Notes: generated by a model not told the origin, from the sequence alone. 64,000 nt of DNA from Pseudomonas sp. NFACC02 (GCF_900110765.1 NZ_FOEO01000001.1:186001-250000), one strand, 5' to 3'; positions 25,738 through 34,997 are shown, numbered from the stretch's first letter. A program made the numbers and translations.

Positions 25738-26793
25738 ATGGAATCTGCAATCGATAAGCATCTTAAATGTCCCCGGACTTTGTCGCGTCGTGTTCACGAC
25801 GATTACCAGCCACCCTTTCCGATGTTTGTGGGGCGGGCTGACGAAAGCGTGAAACAGGTTGTGATGGCTTACCTCGGGGTGCAATTTCGCGAAGAACAAC
25901 GCACCGCCGCTCTTCAAGCCTTACGCGACATTAACGCCAGCTTTGCGCTCGCCGACGGCCCCGGGCATAACGACTTGACCTACCACCTCGACAATCAAGG
26001 GTATGGAAACTTCATCGCCGTGGGCTACTGGCGTGACCCTGCCGCCTATCAGCGATGGTTACGTTCAGCGCCTGTGGCCGATTGGTGGGACGACGAGGCG
26101 CGCCTGAGCGAAGGGTTGGGGTATTTTCGCGAAGTCATCGCGCCGCGCGCTGACCAGTTCGAGACGCTGTATGCATTCAAGGACGATTTGCCGGGTGTCG
26201 GGGCGGTAATGGACGGCATCAGCGGCGAGATTGAAGAGCATGGCTACTGGGGCTCGGCGCGCGATCGCTTCGCCATCTCACAGACCGACTGGATGCAGCC
26301 GACAAGCGAACTGCAAGTCATTTCAGGCGATCCCGCCAAAGGCGGCAGGGTCGTCGTACGTGGCCACGATAACCTGACGCTCATCCGCTCCGGACAAGAC
26401 TGGGCCGAAGCCGGGGAGCAAGAACGCGCGCTCTATTTCAACGAGATGCTGCCGCCCCTGCAAGACGGCATGAATTTCCTTCGCGACGAGGGTCAGGCAC
26501 TGGGCTGCTACAGCAACCGCTTCGTACGCAATATCGATCTTGATGGCAATCTCCTCGACATCGCCTACGACATCGGTCACTGGCGATCGCTCGACAAGCT
26601 GGAGCGCTGGGCGGAATCCCACCCCACTCACCTGCGCATTTTCACCACATTCTTCCGCGTGATCGGAGGGCTTTCGAAGCTGCGGCTGTATCACGAGGTC
26701 TCGGTGGCCGATGGTAGCCAGCAACTGTTCGAATACATCAACTGCCACCCCCAGACCGGGATGATGCGCGACGCACACATGTCGCCCGCCTGA
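25738..26793 (+). CDS. oxd: Aldoxime dehydratase (heme protein)
   Basis: 351 residues, nearly the same length as OxdA of P. chlororaphis B23 (352), whose sequence it follows closely from MESAID and HLKCPRTLSRRV onward. The residues known to matter in OxdA are all present one position lower: the heme axial His in HPTHLRIF (His298), the catalytic His in RLYHEVSV (His319), Arg177 in ARDRF and Ser218 in LIRSGQ. The enzyme dehydrates R-CH=N-OH to R-C≡N on ferrous heme in the cytoplasm. A ribosome site (AAAGGAGCG) precedes the ATG. It is the first gene of the aldoxime to nitrile to amide to acid cluster. Confidence 0.95.
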   Translation: MESAIDKHLKCPRTLSRRVHDDYQPPFPMFVGRADESVKQVVMAYLGVQFREEQRTAALQALRDINASFALADGPGHNDLTYHLDNQGYGNFIAVGYWRDPAAYQRWLRSAPVADWWDDEARLSEGLGYFREVIAPRADQFETLYAFKDDLPGVGAVMDGISGEIEEHGYWGSARDRFAISQTDWMQPTSELQVISGDPAKGGRVVVRGHDNLTLIRSGQDWAEAGEQERALYFNEMLPPLQDGMNFLRDEGQALGCYSNRFVRNIDLDGNLLDIAYDIGHWRSLDKLERWAESHPTHLRIFTTFFRVIGGLSKLRLYHEVSVADGSQQLFEYINCHPQTGMMRDAHMSPA

Positions 26794-26815
26794 TTGCATC
26801 GCTGACTCCACTTTT

Positions 26816-26857
26816 AGCCCTGCGCGTTGCCTGACTGGCGATAGCGGGGCTCTTTTT
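26816..26857 (+). terminator. Terminator or attenuator between oxd and the porin gene
   Basis: AGCCC (26816-26820) pairs with GGGCT (26847-26851), with an inner partly paired stem, followed by CTTTTT. It lies 22 bases after the oxd stop and may reduce read-through into the next gene. Confidence 0.5.
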
Positions 26858-26880
26858 GCCCGAAAAAAGGATCTTCGATC

Positions 26881-27747
26881 ATGAAACAGTTTCGCTATCT
26901 ACCGCTTGCAGCCCTTCTCCCCAGCCTCTCCTCCCACGCGATCGAGGTGGATCCTGGCGACTACGAGGTGCTCCCCGCGGGATCGACCGTCGGCCTGATC
27001 TACTACCAGCACGCCACCACGGACAACGCTTATTCCAACGGGCACAAGACCGATTCCGATTTCAACCTGACGTCCGACGTCGGCATTCTGCGTCTGCTGC
27101 ACGTCTACGAGTTGAGCGAACGACTGACCATTTCTCCGCAATTCCTGCTGCCCTTCGGTCATGTTTCCGGACGGGGTGACGCGTCGGGTCTGGGCGATGC
27201 AGGCGGCATCGGCGACCTCATACTGACAGCGCCGCTCAAATACCGTCTCAACGATGCCAACGACACCGTAGGTGCGACCGCTTACCTGTACGTGCCAACC
27301 GGCAACCATGACAAAAACCATGCGCTCAACCTGGGCGAGAACCGTTGGAAGTTCGATCTCCAGTCCGCTTACATCAAGCACTTCACAGAGAAATGGGCCA
27401 TGGACGTCGTCGGTGACGCCATCTGGTACGGGGACAACAACGACTTCGGCGCCAGCTCCGCTCGGCGCGAACAGGACGTTTCCTATGGTGCCCAGTTGAT
27501 CGGGCGCTACATGCCCGATGAAACCAGTGAACTGGCCCTCGGCTTTGGACACAACTGGGGTGGGGAAAACCAGATCGATGGGGTGAACCAGGACGACAGG
27601 ATGGAAACCACAAATGTGCGCGTCACGGCCAAAAAGTTCTTCACCGCCAAGGACCAATTCCAGGTGCAACTGGGGCGCGACCTTACGGTGGAGAATGGTC
27701 CCAAAGAGGACTTTCGCATGAACCTGCGCTACGTCAGGGTTTTCTAG
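26881..27747 (+). CDS. Outer-membrane channel of the MetA-pathway/SphA type
   Basis: 288 residues. A signal peptide (MKQFRYLPLAALLPSLSSHA) with likely cleavage after SHA, then alternating beta-strand sequence ending in the aromatic residue Phe (RYVRVF), as outer-membrane barrels do. GDYEVLPAGSTVGLIYYQHA and GGIGDLILTAPLKYRL match the Phenol_MetA_deg/SphA family, found in many aromatic-degradation operons and thought to admit hydrophobic substrates. Here it would serve entry of aldoximes or nitriles. The start has AAAAAGGAT as ribosome site. It sits between oxd and the amidase and may be transcribed from the oxd promoter. Confidence 0.83.
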   Translation: MKQFRYLPLAALLPSLSSHAIEVDPGDYEVLPAGSTVGLIYYQHATTDNAYSNGHKTDSDFNLTSDVGILRLLHVYELSERLTISPQFLLPFGHVSGRGDASGLGDAGGIGDLILTAPLKYRLNDANDTVGATAYLYVPTGNHDKNHALNLGENRWKFDLQSAYIKHFTEKWAMDVVGDAIWYGDNNDFGASSARREQDVSYGAQLIGRYMPDETSELALGFGHNWGGENQIDGVNQDDRMETTNVRVTAKKFFTAKDQFQVQLGRDLTVENGPKEDFRMNLRYVRVF

Positions 27748-27763
27748 GCCCCCTACCACCCGA

Positions 27764-27825
27764 TGTCCTTATCAACCAAGCGAATGTCCTCCTCAACCAA
27801 GCACCGCTCAACGTGCGCAGATAGC
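27764..27825 (+). promoter_or_regulatory. AraC box pair and promoter of the amidase-NHase genes
   Basis: TGTCCTTATCAACCAAGCG (27764-27782) and TGTCCTCCTCAACCAAGCA (27785-27803) have the same 21-base period and nearly the same sequence as the pair before oxd. After the second CCAAGC come exactly 17 bases and then GATAGC (27820-27825) in the -10 position, matching GATAAT at oxd. Confidence 0.75.
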
Positions 27826-27943
27826 TTGATATCAGCCCGGCCGCGATGTCGCCAATGGTGAGCATCGTGCCTGGACATCCCTGAGACGACGTTTGAACAG
27901 ACATTGCCAACCCCGCAGGTTGGCACAGCACACAGGACACCCC

Positions 27944-29458
27944 ATGGCCATCATCCGCCCAACGCTCGAACAAGTGCAGGATCTCGCCAGCCGCCTGCAC
28001 ATACAGTTGACCCCCGAGCAAGCCAGCGAATACCTGGCGCTTATGCAATCCAGTTTTGATGCCTACGATCTCGTCGATGAGTTGCCAGACTTCACCCCCC
28101 CGGTGCGCTACGAGCGCAGTGCCGGTTACCGCCCCTCAAGCGCGGATAATCCGCTCAATGCCTGGTACTACAGAACCGAGGTGATGGGCGCCCGTTCGGG
28201 CAAGCTTGCTGGCAAGAGAGTCGCGCTCAAAGACAATATCTCTCTGGCCGGTATCCCGATGATGAACGGTGCCGCGCCACTGGAGGGTTTCGTACCGTCG
28301 TTCGATGCCACCGTGGTGACGCGTCTACTCGACGCTGGCGCAACCATTCTCGGCAAAGCCACCTGTGAACATTACTGCCTCTCCGGCGGTAGCCACACCT
28401 CAGACCCAGCCCCCGTGCACAACCCTTTTCGCCATGGTTTCACGACCGGCGGCTCGTCTTCCGGGAGCGCGGCGCTGGTAGCCTCAGGCGAAGTCGATCT
28501 GGCTGTCGGTGGCGACCAGGGCGGCTCCATCCGCATTCCGGCGGGATGGTGCGGCATTTACGGGATGAAGCCCACCTTCGGTCTGGTGCCCTATACCGGG
28601 GTCATGGCGATCGAATCCACCTTCGACCATGTCGGCCCCCTGACGAGCAATGTCCGCGATAACGCTCTCATGCTTGAAGTGATGGCCGGAGCGGACGGAC
28701 TCGACCCTCGCCAGGCCGCTCCGCAGGTCGATGCGTATTGCGACTATCTGGATCGAGGCGTGAGCGGGCTCCGAATCGGCATTCTCCAGGAAGGCTTTCA
28801 ACTCACTAACCAGGATCCACGTATCGCAGAAAAGGTGCGCAGCGCTATCGCCCGGCTCGAAGCGTTGGGCGCGGTGGTCGAGCACGTTTCGATTCCCGAA
28901 CACACCTTGGCGGGGGCGTTGTGGGGTCCTATCGGCTGTGAAGGCCTAACCATGCAAATGATGCACGGCAACGGTGCGGGTTTTAACTGGAAAGGGCTTT
29001 ACGACGTGGGTCTGCTGGACAAACAGGCCGGTTGGCGCGACCAGGCAAACGCACTGTCGCCGTCACTCAAGCTCTGCATGTTCGTGGGTGAGTACGGTCT
29101 GCAGCGCTACAACGGTCGCTACTACGCCAAGGCCCAGAACATTGCGCGCTTTGCCCGCGCTGCCTACGACAAGGCGCTGAACACCTACGACCTGCTCGTC
29201 ATGCCGACGGTGCCGACCACCGCTCAGCCGCTCCCTGAACCAGGCTCTTCAATCACCGAAACCGTCACGCGTGCGTTGGAGATGCTGGGCAATACGGCCG
29301 CTCAGGACGTTACCGGGCACCCCGCCATGTCGATCCCTTGCGGCCTGGTGGACGGACTGCCCGTGGGGCTGATGCTCGTCGGCAAACATTATGCCGAAGG
29401 CACCCTCTACCAGGTCGCAGCGGCATTCGAGGCTTCTGTCGATTGGCGGACGTTGTAA
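27944..29458 (+). CDS. Amidase (amidase-signature family)
   Basis: 504 residues. The catalytic Ser-Ser-Lys triad is visible: Lys96 in VALKDNIS, Ser171 in [12 protein letters not shown], Ser195 in [11 protein letters not shown]. These are the same numbers as in the well-studied Rhodococcus amidase that accompanies nitrile hydratase. It hydrolyses the amide made by nitrile hydratase to acid and ammonia. The ATG at 27944 has AGGAC upstream; the frame is open to 27893 without a ribosome site. It precedes the nitrile hydratase alpha gene by 76 bases and has its own AraC box pair. Confidence 0.94.
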   Translation: MAIIRPTLEQVQDLASRLHIQLTPEQASEYLALMQSSFDAYDLVDELPDFTPPVRYERSAGYRPSSADNPLNAWYYRTEVMGARSGKLAGKRVALKDNISLAGIPMMNGAAPLEGFVPSFDATVVTRLLDAGATILGKATCEHYCLSGGSHTSDPAPVHNPFRHGFTTGGSSSGSAALVASGEVDLAVGGDQGGSIRIPAGWCGIYGMKPTFGLVPYTGVMAIESTFDHVGPLTSNVRDNALMLEVMAGADGLDPRQAAPQVDAYCDYLDRGVSGLRIGILQEGFQLTNQDPRIAEKVRSAIARLEALGAVVEHVSIPEHTLAGALWGPIGCEGLTMQMMHGNGAGFNWKGLYDVGLLDKQAGWRDQANALSPSLKLCMFVGEYGLQRYNGRYYAKAQNIARFARAAYDKALNTYDLLVMPTVPTTAQPLPEPGSSITETVTRALEMLGNTAAQDVTGHPAMSIPCGLVDGLPVGLMLVGKHYAEGTLYQVAAAFEASVDWRTL

Positions 29459-29534
29459 ACCTGCGCGGCGCATGAGCAAACAAACACCGGCACGTCGCAC
29501 TGAAAGTGAGTATTCAATCCAGAGGGGTCAATAC

Positions 29535-30167
29535 ATGAGCCATACGCACGAACATCATCACGATCACGATCACACCGAGCCCCCCGAGGCCATCGCCCTG
29601 CGCGTCAAGGCGCTCGAATCCCTGCTGGTAGAAAAGGGGCTGGTCGACCCGACGGCCATGGATGTGCTGGTGGACACTTACCAGCACAAGGTGGGCCCGC
29701 GCAACGGCGCTCAGGTGGTCGCCAAAGCCTGGTTCGATCCCGACTACAAACATCGGCTGCTGGCGGATGCCACTGCGGCCATTGCCGAACTGGGTTTTTC
29801 CGGCGTGCAGGGCGAAGACATGGTGGTGGTGGAGAACACCGCGACCGTGCACAACGTGACGGTCTGCACGCTGTGCTCCTGCTACCCCTGGCCGACCCTG
29901 GGCTTGCCTCCCATCTGGTACAAATCCGCGCCCTATCGTTCAAGGATCGTCATCGACCCGCGCGGCGTGTTGGCCGAATTCGGTTTGCTGATTCCCAGTG
30001 ATAAAGAAGTCCGGGTCTGGGACAGCAGTGCCGAGTTGCGCTACCTGGTATTGCCACAGCGTCCAGAGGGCACTGAGGGCTGGAGCGAAGAACGCCTGGT
30101 CGAACTAGTGACGCGTGACGCCATGATCGGTACTGGCCTGCCCAAGACGCCGGCTGACCAAGCCTGA
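29535..30167 (+). CDS. Nitrile hydratase alpha subunit, cobalt type
   Basis: 210 residues. The metal site is [10 protein letters not shown] with Cys111, Cys114, Ser115 and Cys116; Thr at the second position of CTLCSC is the mark of the Co(III) class, while Fe enzymes have [18 protein letters not shown] and [10 protein letters not shown] follow. The sequence is very close to the remembered P. putida Co-type alpha subunit. The N-terminus is rich in His ([11 protein letters not shown]), perhaps a cobalt-collecting tail. With beta it hydrates nitriles to amides. Start 29535 follows AGAGGGG. The P. chlororaphis aldoxime cluster, as I recall, has an Fe-type enzyme instead. Confidence 0.95.
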   Translation: MSHTHEHHHDHDHTEPPEAIALRVKALESLLVEKGLVDPTAMDVLVDTYQHKVGPRNGAQVVAKAWFDPDYKHRLLADATAAIAELGFSGVQGEDMVVVENTATVHNVTVCTLCSCYPWPTLGLPPIWYKSAPYRSRIVIDPRGVLAEFGLLIPSDKEVRVWDSSAELRYLVLPQRPEGTEGWSEERLVELVTRDAMIGTGLPKTPADQA

Positions 30168-30186
30168 CCCCGAGAAGGAGAAAACC

Positions 30187-30840
30187 ATGAACGGTATACA
30201 CGACTTAGGCGGTATGCACGGTTTCGGACCGGTGCTCCCCGACGAAAATGAACCGGTCTTCCATTATGACTGGGAGCGCAAGATCTTTCCGCTGTTCGCC
30301 TCGCTCTTCGTCGGCGGATACTTCAATGTCGACGAATTCCGCCACGCCATCGAACGCATGGAACCGGCTGAATACTTGCAGTCGAGTTACTACGAACACT
30401 GGCTGCATGCCTTCGAGAGTCTGTTGCTGGAAAAAGGCGTGATCAGCGCTGAGGAACTGCAGGGCAAGGTCAAACCGAGCTCACCGGCGCACCCCCCTGC
30501 CGTGCTCACACCGGACATCGTCGAGGCGGTGGTGCTTGGAGGCGCCTCATCCAGGGCAAAGGAACCGGTCGGCGGCCGCTTCCGGGTCGGTGACCGGGTG
30601 CGGACGAAGCACTTCAACCCAGCCACCCACACCCGACTGCCGCGGTACGCGCGGGGCAAGGTCGGGACCATCGAGATGGCACACGGCGCGTTTGCCACCC
30701 CAGACACGATGGCCCACGGTCTGGGCGAACAACCACAACAGGTCTATGCCGTTCGCTTCAGTGCAACAGAACTGTGGGGAGTGGCGCGACCGGACAGTGT
30801 TTGCATCGATCTGTGGGACAACTATCTGGAGGCCGTATGA
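30187..30840 (+). CDS. Nitrile hydratase beta subunit
   Basis: 217 residues. MNGIHDLGGMHGFGPVLPDE is the standard beta N-terminus; YYEHWLHAFESLLLEKGV and the SH3-like C-terminal half (FRVGDRVRTKHFNP, RYARGKVGTIE, FSATELWG, CIDLWDNYLE) follow. Beta arginines that hydrogen-bond the oxidised alpha cysteines are expected in this family. It begins 19 bases after alpha with GAGAAGGAG as ribosome site and overlaps the accessory gene by 4 bases. Confidence 0.95.
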   Translation: MNGIHDLGGMHGFGPVLPDENEPVFHYDWERKIFPLFASLFVGGYFNVDEFRHAIERMEPAEYLQSSYYEHWLHAFESLLLEKGVISAEELQGKVKPSSPAHPPAVLTPDIVEAVVLGGASSRAKEPVGGRFRVGDRVRTKHFNPATHTRLPRYARGKVGTIEMAHGAFATPDTMAHGLGEQPQQVYAVRFSATELWGVARPDSVCIDLWDNYLEAV

Positions 30841-31271
30841 ACGCCAGCACGCCTCACATCCCGGCCATGGCCGGCCTGTCTCTCGACAAAGAAGGTCCGG
30901 TGTTCGACAAACCCTGGCAGGCCCAGGCTTTTTCCCTGCTGGTACACCTGCACCAGACCGGTCTTTTTCCCTGGAACGAATGGGTGCAGACATTCAGCGA
31001 CGAGATCAAGGCTAGCCCGGCGCAACCCGGAGAAAGCGTCAAAGACGCTTACTACCGGCAGTGGCTTGCTGCCATGGAAAGCATGGTGACCACACTCGGT
31101 TTAACCGGTATCGAAGACATCACCCGGCGCACCGAGCAATGGCAGCAAGCTTACTTGAACACTCCCCATGGACAACCGGTCACGCTGCTTAATGCGAGTT
31201 GTCCGCCGGCCCATGAACACGAGCACCTGCCACGGCGCGAGCCGGTAGCGATCAGCCGGGCTGCCCACTGA
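30837..31271 (+). CDS. Nitrile hydratase accessory (activator) protein
   Basis: 144 residues, similar to the N-terminal half of the beta subunit: FDKPWQAQAFSLLVHLHQTG, FPWNEWVQTFSDEI, DAYYRQWLAAMESMV. Small beta-like proteins encoded after Co-type nitrile hydratase (P14K in P. putida, NhlE/NhhG-type in Rhodococcus) carry alpha and swap in cobalt. The last 25 or so residues are rich in His, Glu and Arg (HEHEHLPRREP), which fits metal handling. The start is inside the beta stop (ATGA). Confidence 0.87.
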   Translation: MNASTPHIPAMAGLSLDKEGPVFDKPWQAQAFSLLVHLHQTGLFPWNEWVQTFSDEIKASPAQPGESVKDAYYRQWLAAMESMVTTLGLTGIEDITRRTEQWQQAYLNTPHGQPVTLLNASCPPAHEHEHLPRREPVAISRAAH

Positions 31272-31345
31272 GACCGGCGTCATCCTGTTTTTTACTTTCG
31301 CGTTTTTCACTTTCGAGGTCGCGAAGCGGCCAAGGGGCAATCATC

Positions 31346-32023
31346 ATGCATATCGAACCTGATCTGGTAGAAGCTGGAAAACTGTGGCTGAGCTATGTCA
31401 CCGCCGCAGGTGCCGGCGCCTATACCCTCAAACTCGCCAAGCAAACCATCGGTGAGCGTGGTGTCTTTTCGCTACTGGCTCGCACTGTCACGGCCACGGC
31501 CCTGGTCTTCAGCTTCTTCGAGTTACTGCCGCACTACCCGGTCGGTGTTTCCGAGGTGCATCTGATCCTGGGGTCAACGTTATTTTTGCTGCTTGGCGCC
31601 GCGCCCGCGGCGGCGGGGCTCGCCTTGGGACTGCTGATTCAGGGCCTGTTCTTCGCTCCCTTCGACCTGCCGCAATACGGTATGAACGTCACCACCCTGC
31701 TGGTACCGCTATTTGCAGTCGCTGTCCTGGCGAAACGCATCATCGCGCCGGACACGCCGTATGTGGAACTGAGCTACAGACAGGCTTTGGGACTGTCGAC
31801 CGCTTTCCAGGCGGGGATTGTCGCCTGGGTGGCTTTCTGGGCCTTTTACGGTCGAGGTTTCACGGCGGAAAACACCCTGTCGATTCTGACCTTCGGCAGC
31901 GCCTACATGACAGTCGTCACCCTCGAACCGCTGCTGGACCTGGCCGTTCTGGCCGGTGCCAAGGCCACCCACCGCCTGCGGGGTAGCACACTGCTCGAGC
32001 GCCGTCTGTACCAAGCCGCCTGA
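31346..32023 (+). CDS. Stand-alone CbiM-like cobalt permease
   Basis: 225 residues, about six membrane spans. The N-terminus MHIEP places His at position 2, where CbiM/NikM proteins bind Co or Ni through the terminal amine and His2. [20 protein letters not shown] and [20 protein letters not shown] follow, with [13 protein letters not shown]. The family is labelled as an energy-coupling-factor permease, but no CbiN, CbiQ or ATPase gene is near, so it either works alone or borrows partners. Cobalt supply to the nitrile hydratase is the natural inference. It starts 74 bases after the accessory gene, with a weak ribosome site. Confidence 0.78.
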   Translation: MHIEPDLVEAGKLWLSYVTAAGAGAYTLKLAKQTIGERGVFSLLARTVTATALVFSFFELLPHYPVGVSEVHLILGSTLFLLLGAAPAAAGLALGLLIQGLFFAPFDLPQYGMNVTTLLVPLFAVAVLAKRIIAPDTPYVELSYRQALGLSTAFQAGIVAWVAFWAFYGRGFTAENTLSILTFGSAYMTVVTLEPLLDLAVLAGAKATHRLRGSTLLERRLYQAA

Positions 32024-32051
32024 GTCGGCCTCATCCCGTCCAGACCGGACT

Positions 32052-32083
32052 CCCCGGGCATTCGAAGGCCGTCATGCCCGGGG
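32052..32083 (+). terminator. Hairpin at the end of the nitrile cluster
   Basis: CCCCGGGCAT (32052-32061) and ATGCCCGGGG (32074-32083) are a perfect 10-bp stem with a 12-base loop, 28 bases after the permease stop. No T-run follows. Confidence 0.55.
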
Positions 32084-32135
32084 GCACCGAGAGCAAGCCC
32101 GGCCCACACCTCGTGAGCAGAACCAGAGGTATTTG

Positions 32136-33425
32136 ATGTTTTTCAGAAATAACACCCGCAAGGAATTGAAGCTGCTTGGTGACAGGCTGGAACAACCCGA
32201 TGGCGAAAGGGTGTCGATAGCGGCGAAAGATTCGTTACTGCGTCGAGTACTCGACGGCATCGACCGCCTGCTCGCCGATCGCAAGGCACTCCGGGACAGC
32301 GTTGACGACCTTAATGCAGAGCGACAACGCCTCAATCGTCAGATGGGTGAATGCGAAACCCGGTTGCACGATCAAGAGCAACTTTGGCAACTGGCGGCTT
32401 GCGCGTCGGGGGATTTGCTCTGGACATTGCAGCTCAATGGCAGCCTGCAGCCGGCCCCGAACGCAGCAATGCAATGGTTCGGCAACCTGCCGACCCAAAC
32501 GGACCTCCCCCTCTACTTCGGCCTCTGGAACGACCGCCTTCATCCTGATGACCGCCAGACCCACCTGAATGCCCTGGCTCATCACCTCGCCGATCATAAC
32601 GGGCATGCTCCCTATCAGGTGGAGGTGCGCCTCGCGGACCACTCGGGAGATTACCGCTGGGTCCAGATCGCCGGCGAAACGCTCCGGGACAAACGGGGCA
32701 CGCCACAGATCAGCGTCGGTATTGTGCGTGACATCCACTCCAGGCGCCTGCAAGACCAGGAGTTCGCGATGCTGTCAGTCCGCTTCGATATTTCCCGTGA
32801 ATGCATTCAGGACGCACTTTGGGACATCAATATCCTCGCAGGCGATCCAGCCAACCCGCACAACGTCATCTGGTTCTCGTCACAGATGCGTCGCCTGCTC
32901 GGCTACGAAACCCTCGAAGAGTTTCCCAATGTATTCGAAAGCTGGTTGTCTCGCCTGCATCCCGATGACAAGCAGCGTGCCGTACAGGCGTTTGTCGATC
33001 ATGTCGCCGACCGCTCCGGCCAGACACCCTTCGACGTGACCTACCGCCTCAGGCACCGTAACGACGAGTATCGCTGGTTCAGAGGCAAAGGTCAGACCCA
33101 GCGAAGCAGCGACGGCACGCCCTTACGTACCGTGGGGGCGATCACGGACGTGCACGCCTTGCGCGAGGAAGGCCAGTTGCGCCAGACTCAGGAACGTCAG
33201 CATCAAGCGATGCAGGAAAACCTCGCTCAACTGACGCAGATCGTCGCCGCCATCCAGAGCATCGCCAAACAGACCAATCTACTGGCGCTGAACGCGGCAA
33301 TAGAGGCGGCGAGAGCCGGTGATGCGGGAAGGGGTTTTGCGGTCGTGGCCGACGAAGTTCGCAAGCTGGCCACCCGGACCAGCCAAGCCACCCAACAGGC
33401 GGCCGACATGATCCAGAGGTACTGA
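32136..33425 (+). CDS. Soluble PAS-PAS methyl-accepting chemotaxis protein (BdlA-like layout)
   Basis: 429 residues with no membrane span. A coiled N-terminus (residues 1-90) is followed by PAS 1 (about 92-200, ending [13 protein letters not shown]), PAS 2 (about 210-325, ending [13 protein letters not shown]) and a short signalling tip: [20 protein letters not shown] and [20 protein letters not shown]. The tip is the CheA/CheW contact region; the long methylation helices are largely missing, as in BdlA-type receptors of about 420 residues. PAS 1 or 2 may bind a small ligand or cofactor. Start 32136 has AGAGGT upstream; the open frame to 31956 overlaps the permease and is rejected. Its position directly after the nitrile genes hints at sensing of pathway compounds. 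Confidence 0.85.
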   Translation: MFFRNNTRKELKLLGDRLEQPDGERVSIAAKDSLLRRVLDGIDRLLADRKALRDSVDDLNAERQRLNRQMGECETRLHDQEQLWQLAACASGDLLWTLQLNGSLQPAPNAAMQWFGNLPTQTDLPLYFGLWNDRLHPDDRQTHLNALAHHLADHNGHAPYQVEVRLADHSGDYRWVQIAGETLRDKRGTPQISVGIVRDIHSRRLQDQEFAMLSVRFDISRECIQDALWDINILAGDPANPHNVIWFSSQMRRLLGYETLEEFPNVFESWLSRLHPDDKQRAVQAFVDHVADRSGQTPFDVTYRLRHRNDEYRWFRGKGQTQRSSDGTPLRTVGAITDVHALREEGQLRQTQERQHQAMQENLAQLTQIVAAIQSIAKQTNLLALNAAIEAARAGDAGRGFAVVADEVRKLATRTSQATQQAADMIQRY

Positions 33426-33640
33426 GCTCGAGCAGGGCATGGCTGTTCGCCGACTCATAGCGGTAATAAGCCAGGTGTGGACGTCTGTTGCCTCAAGGGC
33501 GCCTCAAGAGCACCGCCGTCACCCGGATCCAGGCCCGCGGGGTCAAGCAGGAAGAGCATTCCAGGCTCAGGTCAAAACGTTCTTCCGAGATCCGGACCGA
33601 CTTGTCTGAACCCCCATTCCAGAGCCCTCGCGGCGATCAA

Positions 33641-33657
33641 TATCATTCCCACTGATA
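33641..33657. promoter_or_regulatory. Inverted repeat upstream of the efflux operon
   Basis: TATCA (33641-33645) and TGATA (33653-33657) flank 7 bases, 84-100 bases before the adaptor gene. The shape suits a LysR regulator such as MexT, but the match to the MexT site is not exact. The rest of 33426-33740 holds no gene I can support. Confidence 0.35.
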
Positions 33658-33740
33658 GTTACCTTCGTCGTATTCGATTCGTGCAATAAAACCCTCGGGA
33701 ACAGAATCCGCCCATCTCAATAACATCGGCGGATTTTCCC

Positions 33741-34985
33741 ATGGTTCAGTCACTTACTCCTTTGCGCTATCCCCTCGCCGCGTTGGCTCTGGTGGTACTC
33801 AGCGCTTGCGGAAAAGGCCCGGAATCGGCAGCGCAAGCCCCGGCTGCGGCCAAAGTCAACGTCGCCAAAGTGCTTGAGCAACCGGTCAACGAATGGGACG
33901 AAGTCACTGCGCGCCTTGAGGCACCGGAAACCGTACAGGTTCGCCCTCGTGTCTCCGGTCAGATCGATTCGGTGGCGTTCACCGACGGTGCGCTGGTCAA
34001 GAAAGGCGATCTGTTGTTCCAGATCGACCCGCGTCCGTTCGAAGCCGAAGTGCATCGTCTGGAAGCGCAACTGCAACAGGCCAAGGCCGCCTCGGTTCGC
34101 AGCAACAACGAGGCCGAGCGTGGTGAACGCCTGCGCACCAACAACGCTATCTCGGCCGAGCTGGCCGATTCCCGGACGACCACGGCGCAAGAAGCCAAAG
34201 CAGCGGTCGCGGCGACTCAGGCGCAGCTTGATCTCGCCCGTCTCAACCTGAGCTTTACCCGCGTGACCGCGCCGATCAGCGGTCGGGTCAGTCGTGCGGA
34301 AATCACCGCCGGCAACATTGTGACCGCGGATCAAAGCATTCTCACCAGCGTCGTCTCCACCGACAAGGTCTACGCCTACTTCGATGCCGACGAGCGTGTG
34401 TTCCTCAAGTACAACCAGCTGGCGCGCGACGGTAAACGTGGCGCAACCACTCCGGTGTACATGGGCCTGTCCAACGAAGTCGAGAATCCGCACCTGGGCC
34501 AGATGAACTTCGTGGACAACCAGGTCAATCCGCGGACTGGCACCATCCGTGGGCGCGCGGTGTTCGACAACAGCAAGGGCGAATACACCCCGGGCCTGTA
34601 TGCCCGCCTCAAGCTGGTCGGCAGCGGCACCTACTCGGCCATGCTGATCAAGGATGAAGCTGTCGGCACCGACCTGGGCAAGAAATTCGTGCTGGTGGTC
34701 GACAAGGACAACAAGGCGACCTATCGCAACGTCGACCTTGGGCCGAAGCTTGAAGGTCTGCGCATCGTACGCAGTGGTCTGGCCAAGGACGACCGTATCG
34801 TGGTCAGCGGCCTGCAACGCGTACGCCCCGGTTCGCCGATCGATCCGCAGGACACCCCGATGGCCAGTGCTGAGACGCTCGCTGCACTGCAACAACAACG
34901 CCAAGCATTTGAAGCCAGCAATCAACCCAACGCCCAGTCAAAACTGGACGCCAAGGTTGCCGCTGCCGCTACGCCACGCGGTTAA
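33741..34985 (+). CDS. mexE: RND efflux periplasmic adaptor, MexE-like
   Basis: 414 residues, equal to P. aeruginosa MexE as I remember it. A lipoprotein signal with lipobox LSAC (AALALVVLSACGKGP) comes first. Lipoyl half-domains flank a hairpin of coiled coil (PRVSGQIDSVAFTDGALVKK, then LSFTRVTAPISGRVSRAEIT), followed by beta-barrel and membrane-proximal domains. It connects the inner-membrane pump (next gene) to the outer-membrane channel. The operon order adaptor, pump, channel is complete. Naming by orthology is likely but rests on length and memory of sequence. Confidence 0.87.
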   Translation: MVQSLTPLRYPLAALALVVLSACGKGPESAAQAPAAAKVNVAKVLEQPVNEWDEVTARLEAPETVQVRPRVSGQIDSVAFTDGALVKKGDLLFQIDPRPFEAEVHRLEAQLQQAKAASVRSNNEAERGERLRTNNAISAELADSRTTTAQEAKAAVAATQAQLDLARLNLSFTRVTAPISGRVSRAEITAGNIVTADQSILTSVVSTDKVYAYFDADERVFLKYNQLARDGKRGATTPVYMGLSNEVENPHLGQMNFVDNQVNPRTGTIRGRAVFDNSKGEYTPGLYARLKLVGSGTYSAMLIKDEAVGTDLGKKFVLVVDKDNKATYRNVDLGPKLEGLRIVRSGLAKDDRIVVSGLQRVRPGSPIDPQDTPMASAETLAALQQQRQAFEASNQPNAQSKLDAKVAAAATPRG

Positions 34986-34997
34986 GGGACTCATTCA

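Noticed and set aside
25343..25750. 135-codon minus-strand frame in the oxd upstream region
   Set aside because: No ribosome site or known motif; it overlaps the box pair, the promoter and the oxd start.
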